Shown here in pieces: positions 8,180-16,996 of a stretch of 64,000 nt of DNA. Source of the stretch: JADLAT01 sp964348795 (GTDB lineage: Bacteria; Pseudomonadota; Alphaproteobacteria; Micavibrionales; Micavibrionaceae); the NCBI GenBank assembly GCA_964348795.1, contig CAYGDY010000010.1:1-64000 (forward strand). Direction: 5' to 3'. The notes below the pieces were generated by a model, which was given only the letters and a program-made list of their open reading frames with translations, ran no database searches and was not told the DNA's origin. Within the stretch, counting starts at the first letter, position 1. Each line of letters opens with the position of its first letter. Both the position numbers and the translations under genes were made by a program.

Positions 8180-8213
8180 TCTTGGAAACGGGTTTTACTC
8201 TACTTGTGTAACA
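8164..8213. promoter_or_regulatory. Inverted repeat in the ctaA divergent promoter region
   Basis: TGTTACACA (8164-8172) and its exact complement TGTGTAACA (8205-8213) lie in the gap between the two divergent genes. The related string ACACACTGTC occurs at 8168-8177 and again at 8245-8254, just inside ctaA. Spacing of 32 bases is long for one operator, but two half-sites for a regulator are possible. No known family is assigned. Confidence 0.3.
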
Positions 8214-8239
8214 CAGTGTTTTTTTGATAGATAGGGGCC

Positions 8240-9277
8240 ATGAAACACACTGTCCTTTCGTCCGCTCCCCCACCCAAAACCCTGCTGATTTCTTTCTGGC
8301 TTTTGGGATGTGCAGGCATGGTGTTTGCCATGATTGTCATAGGGGCCATCACCCGCCTGACGGAATCGGGTCTTTCCATTGCCGAATGGAAGCCCCTGAT
8401 CGGGGCAATCCCTCCTTTGGACGAAGCGGAATGGAATCGCCTGTTTTCCCTTTACCAGCAGACACCGGAATTCCAGAAAAAAAATTTCTGGATGGAACTC
8501 CCCGATTTCAAAACCATTTTTTTCTGGGAATGGCTCCACCGGTTGTGGGGACGCCTGATCGGACTGGTGTTTACCCTTCCGCTCGTTTTTTTCTGGATGA
8601 AACGCCAGATTTCCGCAAGACTGGCCTGCAAATTACTCGCACTTTTATTTCTGGGGGCTCTGCAGGGCTTTATGGGCTGGTACATGGTCCAGAGCGGACT
8701 GGTTGATCTCCCCGCCGTCAGCCCCTTTCGGCTGGCGGCCCATCTGACGCTGGCGCTTTTGATCTATAGTTTTTTGCTCTGGTTTGCCATGCCCGGGCTG
8801 TCCCTGCCCGCACACCCGCAAAAAGCCCTGCATATCCATGGCTGGTGTGTCATGGGTTTCGTCGTTTTGACGATTCTGTGGGGGGCCTTTACAGCCGGAC
8901 TGGATGCCGGTCTTGTGTATAACGAGACCTTCCCCCAAATGGGCGGGCAATGGGTTCCGCCGGATTTCTGGAAATTTTCAGGCCTGTTTGAAAATCTCCT
9001 GCACAATCACCCCGCTGTACAATTCATGCACCGGTGGCTAGCGCTTTCCACAACAGGGGTGACGTTGTCCTTTTGGTTACACGGCGCGATCAAAGGCCAC
9101 CGGTTTCGGGCGCTGGATTGTTGTATGGGAATGGTTTTTCTACAGGTGGCTCTGGGGATCACAACCCTTTTATCGGGCGTATTGATCCCCGTGGCGGTGG
9201 CGCATCAGGGGGGCGCCGTCATGCTTCTTTCAGTGCTCGTGCTTTGCCAGTACCAGACTCACCCCGCGCGCCTTTAA
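8240..9277 (+). CDS. ctaA: Heme A synthase, COX15/CtaA family
   Basis: A 345-residue inner-membrane enzyme that oxidises the C8 methyl of heme O to give heme A for cytochrome aa3 oxidases. Eight hydrophobic helices are visible. Family landmarks are GAITRLTESGLSIAEWKP near residue 37, EWLHRLWGRLIG near 96 (heme-ligand His), a loop with PPDFWKFS, and QFMHRWLA near 261 with a second ligand His. Length and motifs match the type 2 (proteobacterial/mitochondrial) form. The start codon is ATG at 8240. It stands alone; ctaB/ctaD are not in the window. The ferredoxin nearby may be a redox partner (inference). Confidence 0.95.
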   Translation: MKHTVLSSAPPPKTLLISFWLLGCAGMVFAMIVIGAITRLTESGLSIAEWKPLIGAIPPLDEAEWNRLFSLYQQTPEFQKKNFWMELPDFKTIFFWEWLHRLWGRLIGLVFTLPLVFFWMKRQISARLACKLLALLFLGALQGFMGWYMVQSGLVDLPAVSPFRLAAHLTLALLIYSFLLWFAMPGLSLPAHPQKALHIHGWCVMGFVVLTILWGAFTAGLDAGLVYNETFPQMGGQWVPPDFWKFSGLFENLLHNHPAVQFMHRWLALSTTGVTLSFWLHGAIKGHRFRALDCCMGMVFLQVALGITTLLSGVLIPVAVAHQGGAVMLLSVLVLCQYQTHPARL

Positions 9278-9294
9278 CCTTTTTGCGCTTTGTT

Positions 9295-9972
9295 CTATGT
9301 CTGGGGAGTGTCCTTTTTTTTCGCAGACACAAAACGGATGGTGCCGGAAATTTCCCTGACAGGGGCCGGAGGAGGGTCTTCCCCGACAAGGGGGAGTGGC
9401 GCGACAGGCTCTTGCGGTGCCTTTACAGGCCCCACATCCAGCGAAATCGGCTGGACGGAACCAAAAGGATCATCCAGCATTTCAGGAATGACCTCTCCCT
9501 TTGCCTCAAAGGCCGGCACGGCACGCGCAGACGGCGTCTCTGTGACAGTATCACAGGGGGCACCGGCAGACGCCGCCTCCACGGACGGCGCAAAACGATC
9601 GACAATTTTTTGATCAAACACATAAAGGCTTGTCCCCCGTCCCATTTTTTCCACAAGACCCTGCACCCGTTCTGTTTGCAATACGCCGTACACCACACAC
9701 TTGTTTTGCAGATTCTCCAGCAACGAAAGCAGGGTCAGGCGGCGGTCCTCGGCTTCTTCCTCAAGGGCGGCGCGGTATGTCCTGTCCACCGCGCCTTGCG
9801 TATCAAAACGCATCAGATCTTCTCCAAAGATCCATAGTGCGGCCTCCGGCCAGAGCGCTGAAAATTTATTGCGCCCGCTGATGTTGGATTCAATGAACAA
9901 CAGCTCCAGAGCCTCGTGAAAGGCTGGAAAGTGGGCATTGGTCAGTTTGTTTTCGGGATCATCCGGATTCAT
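9295..9972 (-). CDS. Hypothetical protein with Pro-rich tail, downstream of a glycosyltransferase
   Basis: A 225-residue protein I cannot assign. Residues 1-130 look folded and alpha-helical (AALEEEAEDRRLTLLSLLE). From about 135 the chain is Pro/Ala/Val-rich and probably disordered. There is no signal peptide or membrane segment. It starts 10 bases after the glycosyltransferase stop and so probably belongs to the same transcript (11138-11761, glycosyltransferase, this gene). The 3' end is convergent with ctaA with a 17-base gap. Confidence 0.7.
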   Translation of the reverse strand: MNPDDPENKLTNAHFPAFHEALELLFIESNISGRNKFSALWPEAALWIFGEDLMRFDTQGAVDRTYRAALEEEAEDRRLTLLSLLENLQNKCVVYGVLQTERVQGLVEKMGRGTSLYVFDQKIVDRFAPSVEAASAGAPCDTVTETPSARAVPAFEAKGEVIPEMLDDPFGSVQPISLDVGPVKAPQEPVAPLPLVGEDPPPAPVREISGTIRFVSAKKKDTPQT

Positions 9973-9982
9973 ATACGAAAAA

Positions 9983-11107
9983 TTACCAGTCCTGCGCAGG
10001 CTTTACAACAGAATTTGCGGATTCTTTCAACGCGGGTCTGCACAGGGTGTTTGAAGAGGCTGTCCGGCAAAGGGATTCGTAGAAGGCCAGATACGCGGCG
10101 ACACAGGATTCTTTCGTAAATTCAGAGCGATAACGATGATATCCGTTTTCAACCACTGTTCTTCTCAGGCTGGCATCGTCCAGAATATTTTGTAAACACG
10201 CCTTGATTGCCGGAATATCGTCGATCGGCGCCATCATGCCGTCCTGCCTGTGGCGAATATACTGGCGCGGGCCGTCGGCCTCGCACACCACGACCGGCAC
10301 ATTGTGCGCCCAGGCCTGCACAAAAACCGTTCCGAATCCTTCCGTGCGGGAAATAAAAGCACACACATCCGACTCCTTGAACAAGCTGGCACGATCCGTT
10401 TGCCAGCCAATGAGCTTCACGCGTCCGGCCACACCCAGTTCCCTGATGAGGCCTTCGAGATTTTTTCTCTCCGGGCCTTCCCCTGCAATCCACAGAAACA
10501 CCGCCGGCATTTGGGCCACCACGCGGATTAACGTGTCAAACGCCTTGGACGGATGAAGGCGGCCCAAGCCGAGGATCAAGGGCGCCTCTTCCGGTATACC
10601 GTATGTTTTGCGATCAACCGGTTGCACAGCATCTTGTGTATCTGCAAAATTGTTGATATGTATCACACGGTCTTCAGAGACACCGTGTGATACAATATAC
10701 TTTTTAATCAATGGGGTAATCGCAATAAAATATTCGGATGATGCAAAATATTTGAACTTGTAGGGACTGCCCAATCGGGCAACGATGGTGTATTGCGGTT
10801 GCCCGCTTTTAGAAGTCCACCTCCGCACAAAACGCGGGGCCCGCGCCATCCATGTTTGCACGATATGGGGCTGGAATGCGCGAATAATGTGCCTGATCCG
10901 CCAGCCTGTATAAAAATCGACCCTGCCGCCAAACGGCAGGGTATAGACGGTGAGACCGGCTTGCCTGAGCCGCGGGACCCGCACAGGATTGGGCCGCGTG
11001 ACAACCACAACATCCTGCCCCTTGTCATGCAGGGCCAGACACATGTCCACAAAGGCCGTTTCCGCGCCGCCATGTGCCGCCCCCGCCATGATCTGTAAAA
11101 TTTTCAT
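9983..11107 (-). CDS. GT4-family glycosyltransferase
   Basis: A 374-residue GT-B fold glycosyltransferase, probably adding a sugar to a lipid or surface polysaccharide at the cytoplasmic membrane face. The N-terminus MKILQIMAGAAHGGAETAF carries the glycine-rich loop of the GT4 acceptor domain. The C-terminal half has the nucleotide-sugar part: GLGRLHPSKAFDTLI, then ISRTEGFGTVFVQAWA, whose E-G-F-G-x7-A pattern is the conserved EX7E-like region. The ATG at 11107 has AGGGA upstream; a GTG at 11122 is an alternative. It lies between two unknown genes in the same direction. Confidence 0.9.
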   Translation of the reverse strand: MKILQIMAGAAHGGAETAFVDMCLALHDKGQDVVVVTRPNPVRVPRLRQAGLTVYTLPFGGRVDFYTGWRIRHIIRAFQPHIVQTWMARAPRFVRRWTSKSGQPQYTIVARLGSPYKFKYFASSEYFIAITPLIKKYIVSHGVSEDRVIHINNFADTQDAVQPVDRKTYGIPEEAPLILGLGRLHPSKAFDTLIRVVAQMPAVFLWIAGEGPERKNLEGLIRELGVAGRVKLIGWQTDRASLFKESDVCAFISRTEGFGTVFVQAWAHNVPVVVCEADGPRQYIRHRQDGMMAPIDDIPAIKACLQNILDDASLRRTVVENGYHRYRSEFTKESCVAAYLAFYESLCRTASSNTLCRPALKESANSVVKPAQDW

Positions 11108-11137
11108 GCCCGTCCCTGCCACATCAAAAGCCCCGCG

Positions 11138-11761
11138 TTATGGATCCTGGGGTGTTTTCTGCGCGGGGGCCTTGGGACGTCCTTCCGATTCCATCGTTTG
11201 CGGCACAGTCAACAGGGTCGCACGAAGCAACCCTGTCAGATCCTTTTGCGTTTTATTCATTGTTTTCAGCAAAGACTCACAAGCGGGTTTTGTTCCAACA
11301 TAGGATTTATCCCCCTGATCCTTGGATTGACGCGCCGTATCGATTTTACCAAAAAATACTTTGATGTCTTCCGGCTTTGCGTAGTCCTGCGCGAACAACA
11401 TATTGTCGAGATGCCCTGTGGCTTCTTGCATGATAGGTTCAAACGCCCCCTGCCATGCCTTGAATTTTGTCTCCACGGCCTCTTTCATATCGGGATTTTT
11501 CTCTGCACACTTTGCAATGGCTTTTCCGACATCCTCCTCCACGGTCTGTACAACCTTTATGACATTGTAATTCCCGAACAATACATAAAAGTGCCGTTTA
11601 TCCGCTTCGCTGAATGTTTTTGAAAAGTCTTCTGCCGCTTGAAAAACAGGATTTTTAACCTCCTCCTGCGCCCTGACATGGTGTGGCACACCCATAAAAG
11701 CCAGACCCCACACCGCCAGACCGCACACCCTTAAAAACCGCATTGTTCCCTGACCGCTCAT
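11138..11761 (-). CDS. Hypothetical periplasmic protein
   Basis: A 207-residue protein with an N-terminal signal peptide (basic start, hydrophobic residues about 8-24, then HHVRAQEE as a likely cleavage region). The second Met (residue 7, MRFLRVCG) gives a more normal signal peptide and has AGGGA close upstream, so the true start may be 11743. The mature part is helical with two cysteines (KCAEKN, KPACES) that could form a disulfide. No family recognised. It is the first gene of a likely three-gene unit with the glycosyltransferase. Confidence 0.7.
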   Translation of the reverse strand: MSGQGTMRFLRVCGLAVWGLAFMGVPHHVRAQEEVKNPVFQAAEDFSKTFSEADKRHFYVLFGNYNVIKVVQTVEEDVGKAIAKCAEKNPDMKEAVETKFKAWQGAFEPIMQEATGHLDNMLFAQDYAKPEDIKVFFGKIDTARQSKDQGDKSYVGTKPACESLLKTMNKTQKDLTGLLRATLLTVPQTMESEGRPKAPAQKTPQDP

Positions 11762-11874
11762 GATATGAAATACCCTTCTCTTTGCCTATGATTTTACATC
11801 CCCGAAAGATACTCTTTCCCGAACGCAAACAAAAGGCAAAAAACGCGCCGGTTGTGCCTTCCGTGCGCACCTTT

Positions 11875-13602
11875 TCAGCACCGTTTTAAAATAACAGTGA
11901 AGCGGGCTCCCAAAACCTTGCCTTGGGGATCCTTCATGTTTTCTGCAAAAATTTCGCCGTTATGAGCCTCTACAATCTGGCGACAAATCGAAAGCCCCAG
12001 ACCGGAATGAAAGCCATAATCCTCATGCTTTGGCCGCTCGGAATAAAATCGCTCGAAGATGGCTTCCTTTTTTGTCTCTGGAATCCCGGGCCCTTCATCC
12101 TGAATCAACACCTCCACTGTGTGGCGTCTGGGGATCACCTGTATCGCAATATGCCCTTTTTCGGGCGAAAAGGAACGGGCATTGGAGATGATATTCTGAA
12201 ACACCTGTCCTAATCTGTTTTCCAGACCCCAGACAAAAACCCCTTTTTCGCTGTCTCTTTTATGATCCCGTTGCAGTGTGATCCGGCACGATCCCGCATC
12301 CACCGTTCGATCCCATGCCGTGTCTTGCACTATTTTTCGGGACAAGGGATTTTCATACAAACTCAAGACGTGATGCAACAAAGCCCCCAGATCCACCCGT
12401 TCAGGGGCCTCGCGGGACAGTTCGGAATCAAGACGCGAAGCCATGGAAATATCTGTAATCAGGCGGTCTAGCCGGTCAACATCCTGTGCAATTACAGCCA
12501 GCAACCGCTCCCGATCTTCCTGCTTTTTGATGATTTTTACAGCTTCGACCGCGCTCCGCAGGGATGTCAGCGGATTTTTGAGTTCATGTGCCACATCCGC
12601 CGCAAAATTTTCGATTGAATCCATACGGTCCCACAAGGCACGGGTCATCTGGCGCAAGACAATCGAGAGTTCTCCTATTTCATCGAACCGGTATGACAAG
12701 TCCGGAATATCTTCCGCACTGGCCTGCCCTTTCCTGACATCTTCAGCCGCCCGTGCCAGTTTTTTCAACGGGCGGGCAATCACACCCGAAAGATAAATCG
12801 ACAACACCACCGTCATGACAAGGGTCAACCCGAAAAACTTCAGGACATCGCGCCAGATTTTAACCAGATCTGCCTCGATTTCCTGCGCTTCTTTTGTCAA
12901 CAGGACCGCACCATAATTTTTCTGACCCTTGTGCAGGGGCGCGGCGGCAGAGAGAAAAATCTTCTGATTTTCTTTTTGCCAGACCGAAATACTCAATGTC
13001 CCGTGAATCGCAGACAAAACATCGGGATAGGACGATCCGTCCTCCGATAGAATTTCGGGATACTCCGGCAATACTTTCTGGTCAGGCAAAAAACCCGTCA
13101 CAAAATCAAATGCCGTCTTGAGGATCTCGATACTGCGGAGCGGTTCGGTGTTTTGGACTCCCGATGGTTTTGCCTCCCTTTCCGGAGAGTCCGGTATCTT
13201 GTCCGAATCTGCAACAATGTGTCCCTGCGTGTCAAACACGAGAACATGCTCCCCCGCCGTTTGACTGAGCCGCTTCGTAATGACCCTGAAACGCGCCTGA
13301 CTGCGGGGATCATTCTTTTGAATGGCGATGTTTTCCGCAAGGGCATCGGCAATCAGTTCCAGACGGCTCTGGAACGTTTCCAGACGCGCATTGATGACAT
13401 TTTTTTTGAATTCCCCCAGGTATAAAATCCCGAAAATCAGCATCAGCAAGGCCAGCGCGTTCACAGCAATAATCCGCAGGGTAATACCTGTGATACGCCG
13501 TTCGCGCCCACCCCAGTAAAAATCCATAAAATGGCTGAATTCAGACCCTTCCGGCATGGATCCGCCCAGACGTAACCATCGTTTTTTATGATTTTGGTTC
13601 AT
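11875..13602 (-). CDS. chvG: Sensor histidine kinase ChvG (ExoS family)
   Basis: A 575-residue membrane histidine kinase. Transmembrane helices are at about 43-62 and 254-274, and between them lies the periplasmic stimulus-sensing domain. HAMP spans about 275-328. The H-box is FAADVAHELKNPLTS with His339. The ATPase part has an N-box (QNIISNARSF), DEGPGI and GLGLSI. ChvG senses envelope or acid stress in alphaproteobacteria and phosphorylates ChvI. Its start overlaps the end of chvI by 17 bases. The usual downstream hprK/PTS genes are absent here. Confidence 0.93.
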   Translation of the reverse strand: MNQNHKKRWLRLGGSMPEGSEFSHFMDFYWGGRERRITGITLRIIAVNALALLMLIFGILYLGEFKKNVINARLETFQSRLELIADALAENIAIQKNDPRSQARFRVITKRLSQTAGEHVLVFDTQGHIVADSDKIPDSPEREAKPSGVQNTEPLRSIEILKTAFDFVTGFLPDQKVLPEYPEILSEDGSSYPDVLSAIHGTLSISVWQKENQKIFLSAAAPLHKGQKNYGAVLLTKEAQEIEADLVKIWRDVLKFFGLTLVMTVVLSIYLSGVIARPLKKLARAAEDVRKGQASAEDIPDLSYRFDEIGELSIVLRQMTRALWDRMDSIENFAADVAHELKNPLTSLRSAVEAVKIIKKQEDRERLLAVIAQDVDRLDRLITDISMASRLDSELSREAPERVDLGALLHHVLSLYENPLSRKIVQDTAWDRTVDAGSCRITLQRDHKRDSEKGVFVWGLENRLGQVFQNIISNARSFSPEKGHIAIQVIPRRHTVEVLIQDEGPGIPETKKEAIFERFYSERPKHEDYGFHSGLGLSICRQIVEAHNGEIFAENMKDPQGKVLGARFTVILKRC

Positions 13603-14332
13603 GCTCCCCCTTGTACCGGTATCCTACGCCATACAGAGTCTCTATGTGGTTGAATGTTGCATCCACAGCTTTGAATTTTTTTCTCAGGCGCTTGATATGA
13701 GAATCTATTGTGCGGTCATCCACAAAAATATTGTCTCCATACGCCGCGTCGATCAATTGATCCCGATTTTTGACATGTCCCGGGTGCAGGACAAGGGTTT
13801 TTAACAACAGATATTCCGTGACCGTTAAATTGATAGTCTGTTGCTTCCACGTGCTCAGGTGCCGTTTGTCGTCCAGAACAAGGGAGCCCCGTACGATTTT
13901 CTCCGGCCTGTCTTCACCCAAACCGGAATCCAAAGGCGCTCCATCAGGTCGCTGAAACTCGGCGCGGCGCAACAAAGTCCGGATTCTCTCCAGCAGGATC
14001 CGTTGTGAAAAGGGCTTTGTCACATAATCGTCCGCGCCCATCCGCAGACCGAGAACCTGGTCGACTTCATCTTCCTTGGAGGTTAAAAAAATCACCGGTG
14101 TCTGGGCTATTTCATCACCGGATTCCCGCAAAGACCGGATGACTTCGAGCCCATCCATCCGTGGCATCTTGACATCCAAAATCACCAAATGCGGTTTTTC
14201 GGCACGAATGCCCTGCAGACCCAGCTCCCCGTCATGGTATGTCCTGACGATATACCCTTCCTCCTCCAGAACCATGGACAAAGACAGCAGGATATTCCGG
14301 TCATCATCAATCAGTACAATTTTCGCAGACAT
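13586..14332 (-). CDS. chvI: Response regulator ChvI, OmpR family
   Basis: A 248-residue two-domain regulator. The receiver domain has the acidic cluster DDD at 9-11, phospho-acceptor Asp53 (VILDVKMPRMDG), conserved Thr in FLTSK and Lys in VTKPF. A winged-helix DNA-binding domain follows (TVTEYLLLKTL, then DRTIDSHIKRLRKKF). The start MSAKIVLIDDD at 14332 matches family N-termini; a frame opening at 14440 would add an unrelated leader. Its cognate kinase chvG follows and overlaps. The pair is expected to control envelope and exopolysaccharide genes (established for relatives). Confidence 0.94.
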   Translation of the reverse strand: MSAKIVLIDDDRNILLSLSMVLEEEGYIVRTYHDGELGLQGIRAEKPHLVILDVKMPRMDGLEVIRSLRESGDEIAQTPVIFLTSKEDEVDQVLGLRMGADDYVTKPFSQRILLERIRTLLRRAEFQRPDGAPLDSGLGEDRPEKIVRGSLVLDDKRHLSTWKQQTINLTVTEYLLLKTLVLHPGHVKNRDQLIDAAYGDNIFVDDRTIDSHIKRLRKKFKAVDATFNHIETLYGVGYRYKGEHEPKS

Positions 14333-14487
14333 CACACCACAATACATAAAAATAAAAAAAGCCCTCTCCCCATGATCTCCTAATATCCGTGATGTATCAA
14401 GAAGCAGGGTGTTTTTTAATGCAAAAATAAAAATACTCAACCTTCCTGAAAAAAATGCTATAATCCCTGAACTTTGAATACTCCAGC

Positions 14488-15573
14488 ATGATCCCGCACC
14501 CTATGACCCTGACCCGATCTTTTTTCCTCTCCGTGATTTTAACTCTGGTCTGTGCGCTTTCAGGCCCTGTCTCCGGACAAGAAACGCCCTCCGGTGCCCA
14601 GATCTGGGAAACGCAGGCGCGGGCCCTGAACGGCTCGACCCTGTTGGCCCATGACACTAAAATCATGCTGTGGGGCGTTGAAAATATCGAAGGAATGGGC
14701 GCCCCCTTCAAACTCTCGGCCCGTACCACGCTCGACAATGTGATCAATGCACAAAAGATACAATGCACTGTCCAGACACGAACAGACACCCATGTGCTCG
14801 CGCAATGTACCAATACCAGAGATATTGATCTGGGGCTTTATATGCTTCAAAAGGGCTTTGTGGTCGTCAATCGGGCCAGCGTCTATGGCACCGTCTATGA
14901 AGCCCCCTACATTCAGGCGGAAACACAGGCCAAGAACCAGAAACTGGGTGTCTGGGGAGAGGACAGCACCAGCAAAGACAGTTCTCCTCTGGGAGAGAAC
15001 TGGGTCTTGATCGTCAGTTTTGTATTCTTTTTCTGCGTTGTCATCGCTTTTGCTGTCCTGAGCTTTATGATGCTTCGCGGATTTCAAAAGGTCACGGAGG
15101 CCCAAAAAGAAAACATGCATATGGTTGGGCGGGAACGGGCGCTCAAGGACAAGGAACGGGAATTGTTCGCCATGATGCTGGATTCCGAAATCAAGGCCAA
15201 TAAATCAAAAATTCAGGCTTATCTGACAGTCTATGATGAAATGCAAAAATCCCTCCGGATGCCGGACCGTACGCCGAAATACAAAAAAGGCGGGGATATT
15301 CTCCAGGCCCAGCCCGCGCTTGAACGGGCGGTTTTTGACCGGAATACGGACAAAATGGACATTTTGGGGGATCGCCTGTCCAGCGCCGTGATCCATTTTT
15401 ATGCTCGTATCAAGACCAATCCGGAATATATTACACTGGAGCCCGATATGCTACTGGACGATGTCCTGCAGATTGTGGCAAAGGCCATGAAAAATGCCAC
15501 TATGCTGGATAAAATCGCAGATCGTCTGATTGAATTGTTTTCTCAGGGCGGACACTCTTCAAAAGGGCATTAA
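14488..15573 (+). CDS. Membrane protein with a degenerate SNase-like periplasmic domain and cytoplasmic helical domain
   Basis: A 361-residue protein. An N-terminal hydrophobic signal/anchor (about 8-28) precedes a staphylococcal-nuclease-like domain (about 38-157), recognised from the order LNGSTLL / IMLWGVE / LGLYMLQKGFVVVN / EAPYIQAETQAKNQKLGVWG. A transmembrane helix follows at about 171-196, then about 165 helical residues, probably cytoplasmic. The canonical DGDT is NGST and the catalytic Arg positions look replaced, so it may be a binding domain rather than a nuclease. The last four bases overlap xseA tail to tail. Met6 (14503) is an alternative start. Confidence 0.75.
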   Translation: MIPHPMTLTRSFFLSVILTLVCALSGPVSGQETPSGAQIWETQARALNGSTLLAHDTKIMLWGVENIEGMGAPFKLSARTTLDNVINAQKIQCTVQTRTDTHVLAQCTNTRDIDLGLYMLQKGFVVVNRASVYGTVYEAPYIQAETQAKNQKLGVWGEDSTSKDSSPLGENWVLIVSFVFFFCVVIAFAVLSFMMLRGFQKVTEAQKENMHMVGRERALKDKERELFAMMLDSEIKANKSKIQAYLTVYDEMQKSLRMPDRTPKYKKGGDILQAQPALERAVFDRNTDKMDILGDRLSSAVIHFYARIKTNPEYITLEPDMLLDDVLQIVAKAMKNATMLDKIADRLIELFSQGGHSSKGH

Positions 15574-16931
15574 TTTTCGGCAAAGTCCCTGACCGTAGCC
15601 TGTACGTGCCTGTCTCCTTGAAATTCTATGGTGATTTCCGTGCGCGATTGCACCTGATCTGCCTGTGTCAGAAGATGCCCCTGCGCAGAGCGTACAACGG
15701 TAAACCCCCGATTCAACACATTTTTGAAACTGTACGCTTCCAGCATTTTATCCTGCGATCGTGTTTGGGTCTGTTTGTCGCGCCAAACCCGTATGACCGC
15801 TTTGCCAAGAGCGCTCTCCACCGAGAGAAGTGTTTTTCGGGCATAAAAAATACTCTGTTCGGGACTTTTGATTCGGGCCTCCGCCTGAAGAAGGGCCCTG
15901 TGTTTGACATGCACATAACGGGTAAAGACGTGGGCCAGACGATCAGAGAGATAATCCAGACGCTGAACACGGGCCGCGAGCCGTTCCTGCGGATCCCCCA
16001 TTTTCGTGACGGACAGTTCCAGTTTTTGTTGTTTTTCAAAAAGTGTCCGCTGTAGGCCTTGCGCCAGACGATACCCGATTTCCTGTCCCTGCAACACCAG
16101 ATCACGTCGCACAGGGACAACGCGTTCCGCCGCACCCGTGGGCGTAGGCGCCCTGAAATCCGAGGCATAATCCACCAGTGTGGTATCCGTTTCATGGCCA
16201 ATGGCAGAGATGACAGGAATACGACAGGCGGCCACCGCCCGCACAACGGCCTCCTCGTTAAACGGCATGAGATCCTCCAGAGATCCGCCGCCCCGCGCCA
16301 GAATGATCACATCCGGACAAGGGACCGGACCCGTGCCAAGAGTCTGGAATCCCTGTATGGCAGAAACAATTTGTTCTGCGGCCCCCGCCCCTTGCACCAA
16401 AACAGGCCAGACCAGAACATGACGCGGGAAACGATCGGAAAGCCTGTGCAGGATATCCCGTATCACGGCGCCTGTCGGGGACGTGATCACACCAATCGTT
16501 TGCGGTAAAAACGGCAACGGTTTTTTCCGGTCTGGATTAAACAGGCCTTCGGCAGAGAGTTTTTTCTTCCGGTCTTCGAGCATTTTCAGGAGTGCGCCTG
16601 CACCGGCCAATTCCATTGTTTCTATCACAAGCTGATAGTTCGAGCGTTGCGGAAAAGTTGAAATCCGGCCTGTACAGATCACTTCCAGCCCTTCTTCGGG
16701 TTTTATGGAGAGTTTTTGAAGCGTCCCTTTCCAGCACACGGCATCCACAACCGCCCCTGCATCCTTCAAGGCAGAATACATGTGGCCCGAACCGGCGAGC
16801 GAGATACGGGAGAGCTCCCCGCGCACACGTACGCGACCGTACGTTTCCTCCAGTGTTCTTTTCAGAGAAAAGGCCAGATCCGAAACCGAAAATTCCGGTA
16901 TATTTGTTTTTGGAAAAATCTCTTCTGACAT
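15570..16931 (-). CDS. xseA: Exodeoxyribonuclease VII large subunit
   Basis: A 453-residue large subunit of the processive single-strand exonuclease that works with XseB. The N-terminal OB-fold (FSVSDLAFSLKRTLEETYGRVRVRGELS in outline) is followed by the catalytic region with PQTIGVITSPTGAVIRDI, IILARGGGSLEDLMPFN and PVISAIGHETDTTL, all family hallmarks. Coiled-coil-like helices and a short C-terminal domain (LNRGFTVVRS) complete it. Start MSEEIFPKTN at 16931 is preferred over an upstream frame opening at 16967. xseB is not adjacent. The 3' end overlaps the SNase-like gene by four bases. Confidence 0.96.
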   Translation of the reverse strand: MSEEIFPKTNIPEFSVSDLAFSLKRTLEETYGRVRVRGELSRISLAGSGHMYSALKDAGAVVDAVCWKGTLQKLSIKPEEGLEVICTGRISTFPQRSNYQLVIETMELAGAGALLKMLEDRKKKLSAEGLFNPDRKKPLPFLPQTIGVITSPTGAVIRDILHRLSDRFPRHVLVWPVLVQGAGAAEQIVSAIQGFQTLGTGPVPCPDVIILARGGGSLEDLMPFNEEAVVRAVAACRIPVISAIGHETDTTLVDYASDFRAPTPTGAAERVVPVRRDLVLQGQEIGYRLAQGLQRTLFEKQQKLELSVTKMGDPQERLAARVQRLDYLSDRLAHVFTRYVHVKHRALLQAEARIKSPEQSIFYARKTLLSVESALGKAVIRVWRDKQTQTRSQDKMLEAYSFKNVLNRGFTVVRSAQGHLLTQADQVQSRTEITIEFQGDRHVQATVRDFAEN

Positions 16932-16996
16932 TGTATGATGATAAGGCCGAAAAAAAATAAAATTCAACTTCTTTTCCTGTTATACTCCCTGCCAGC

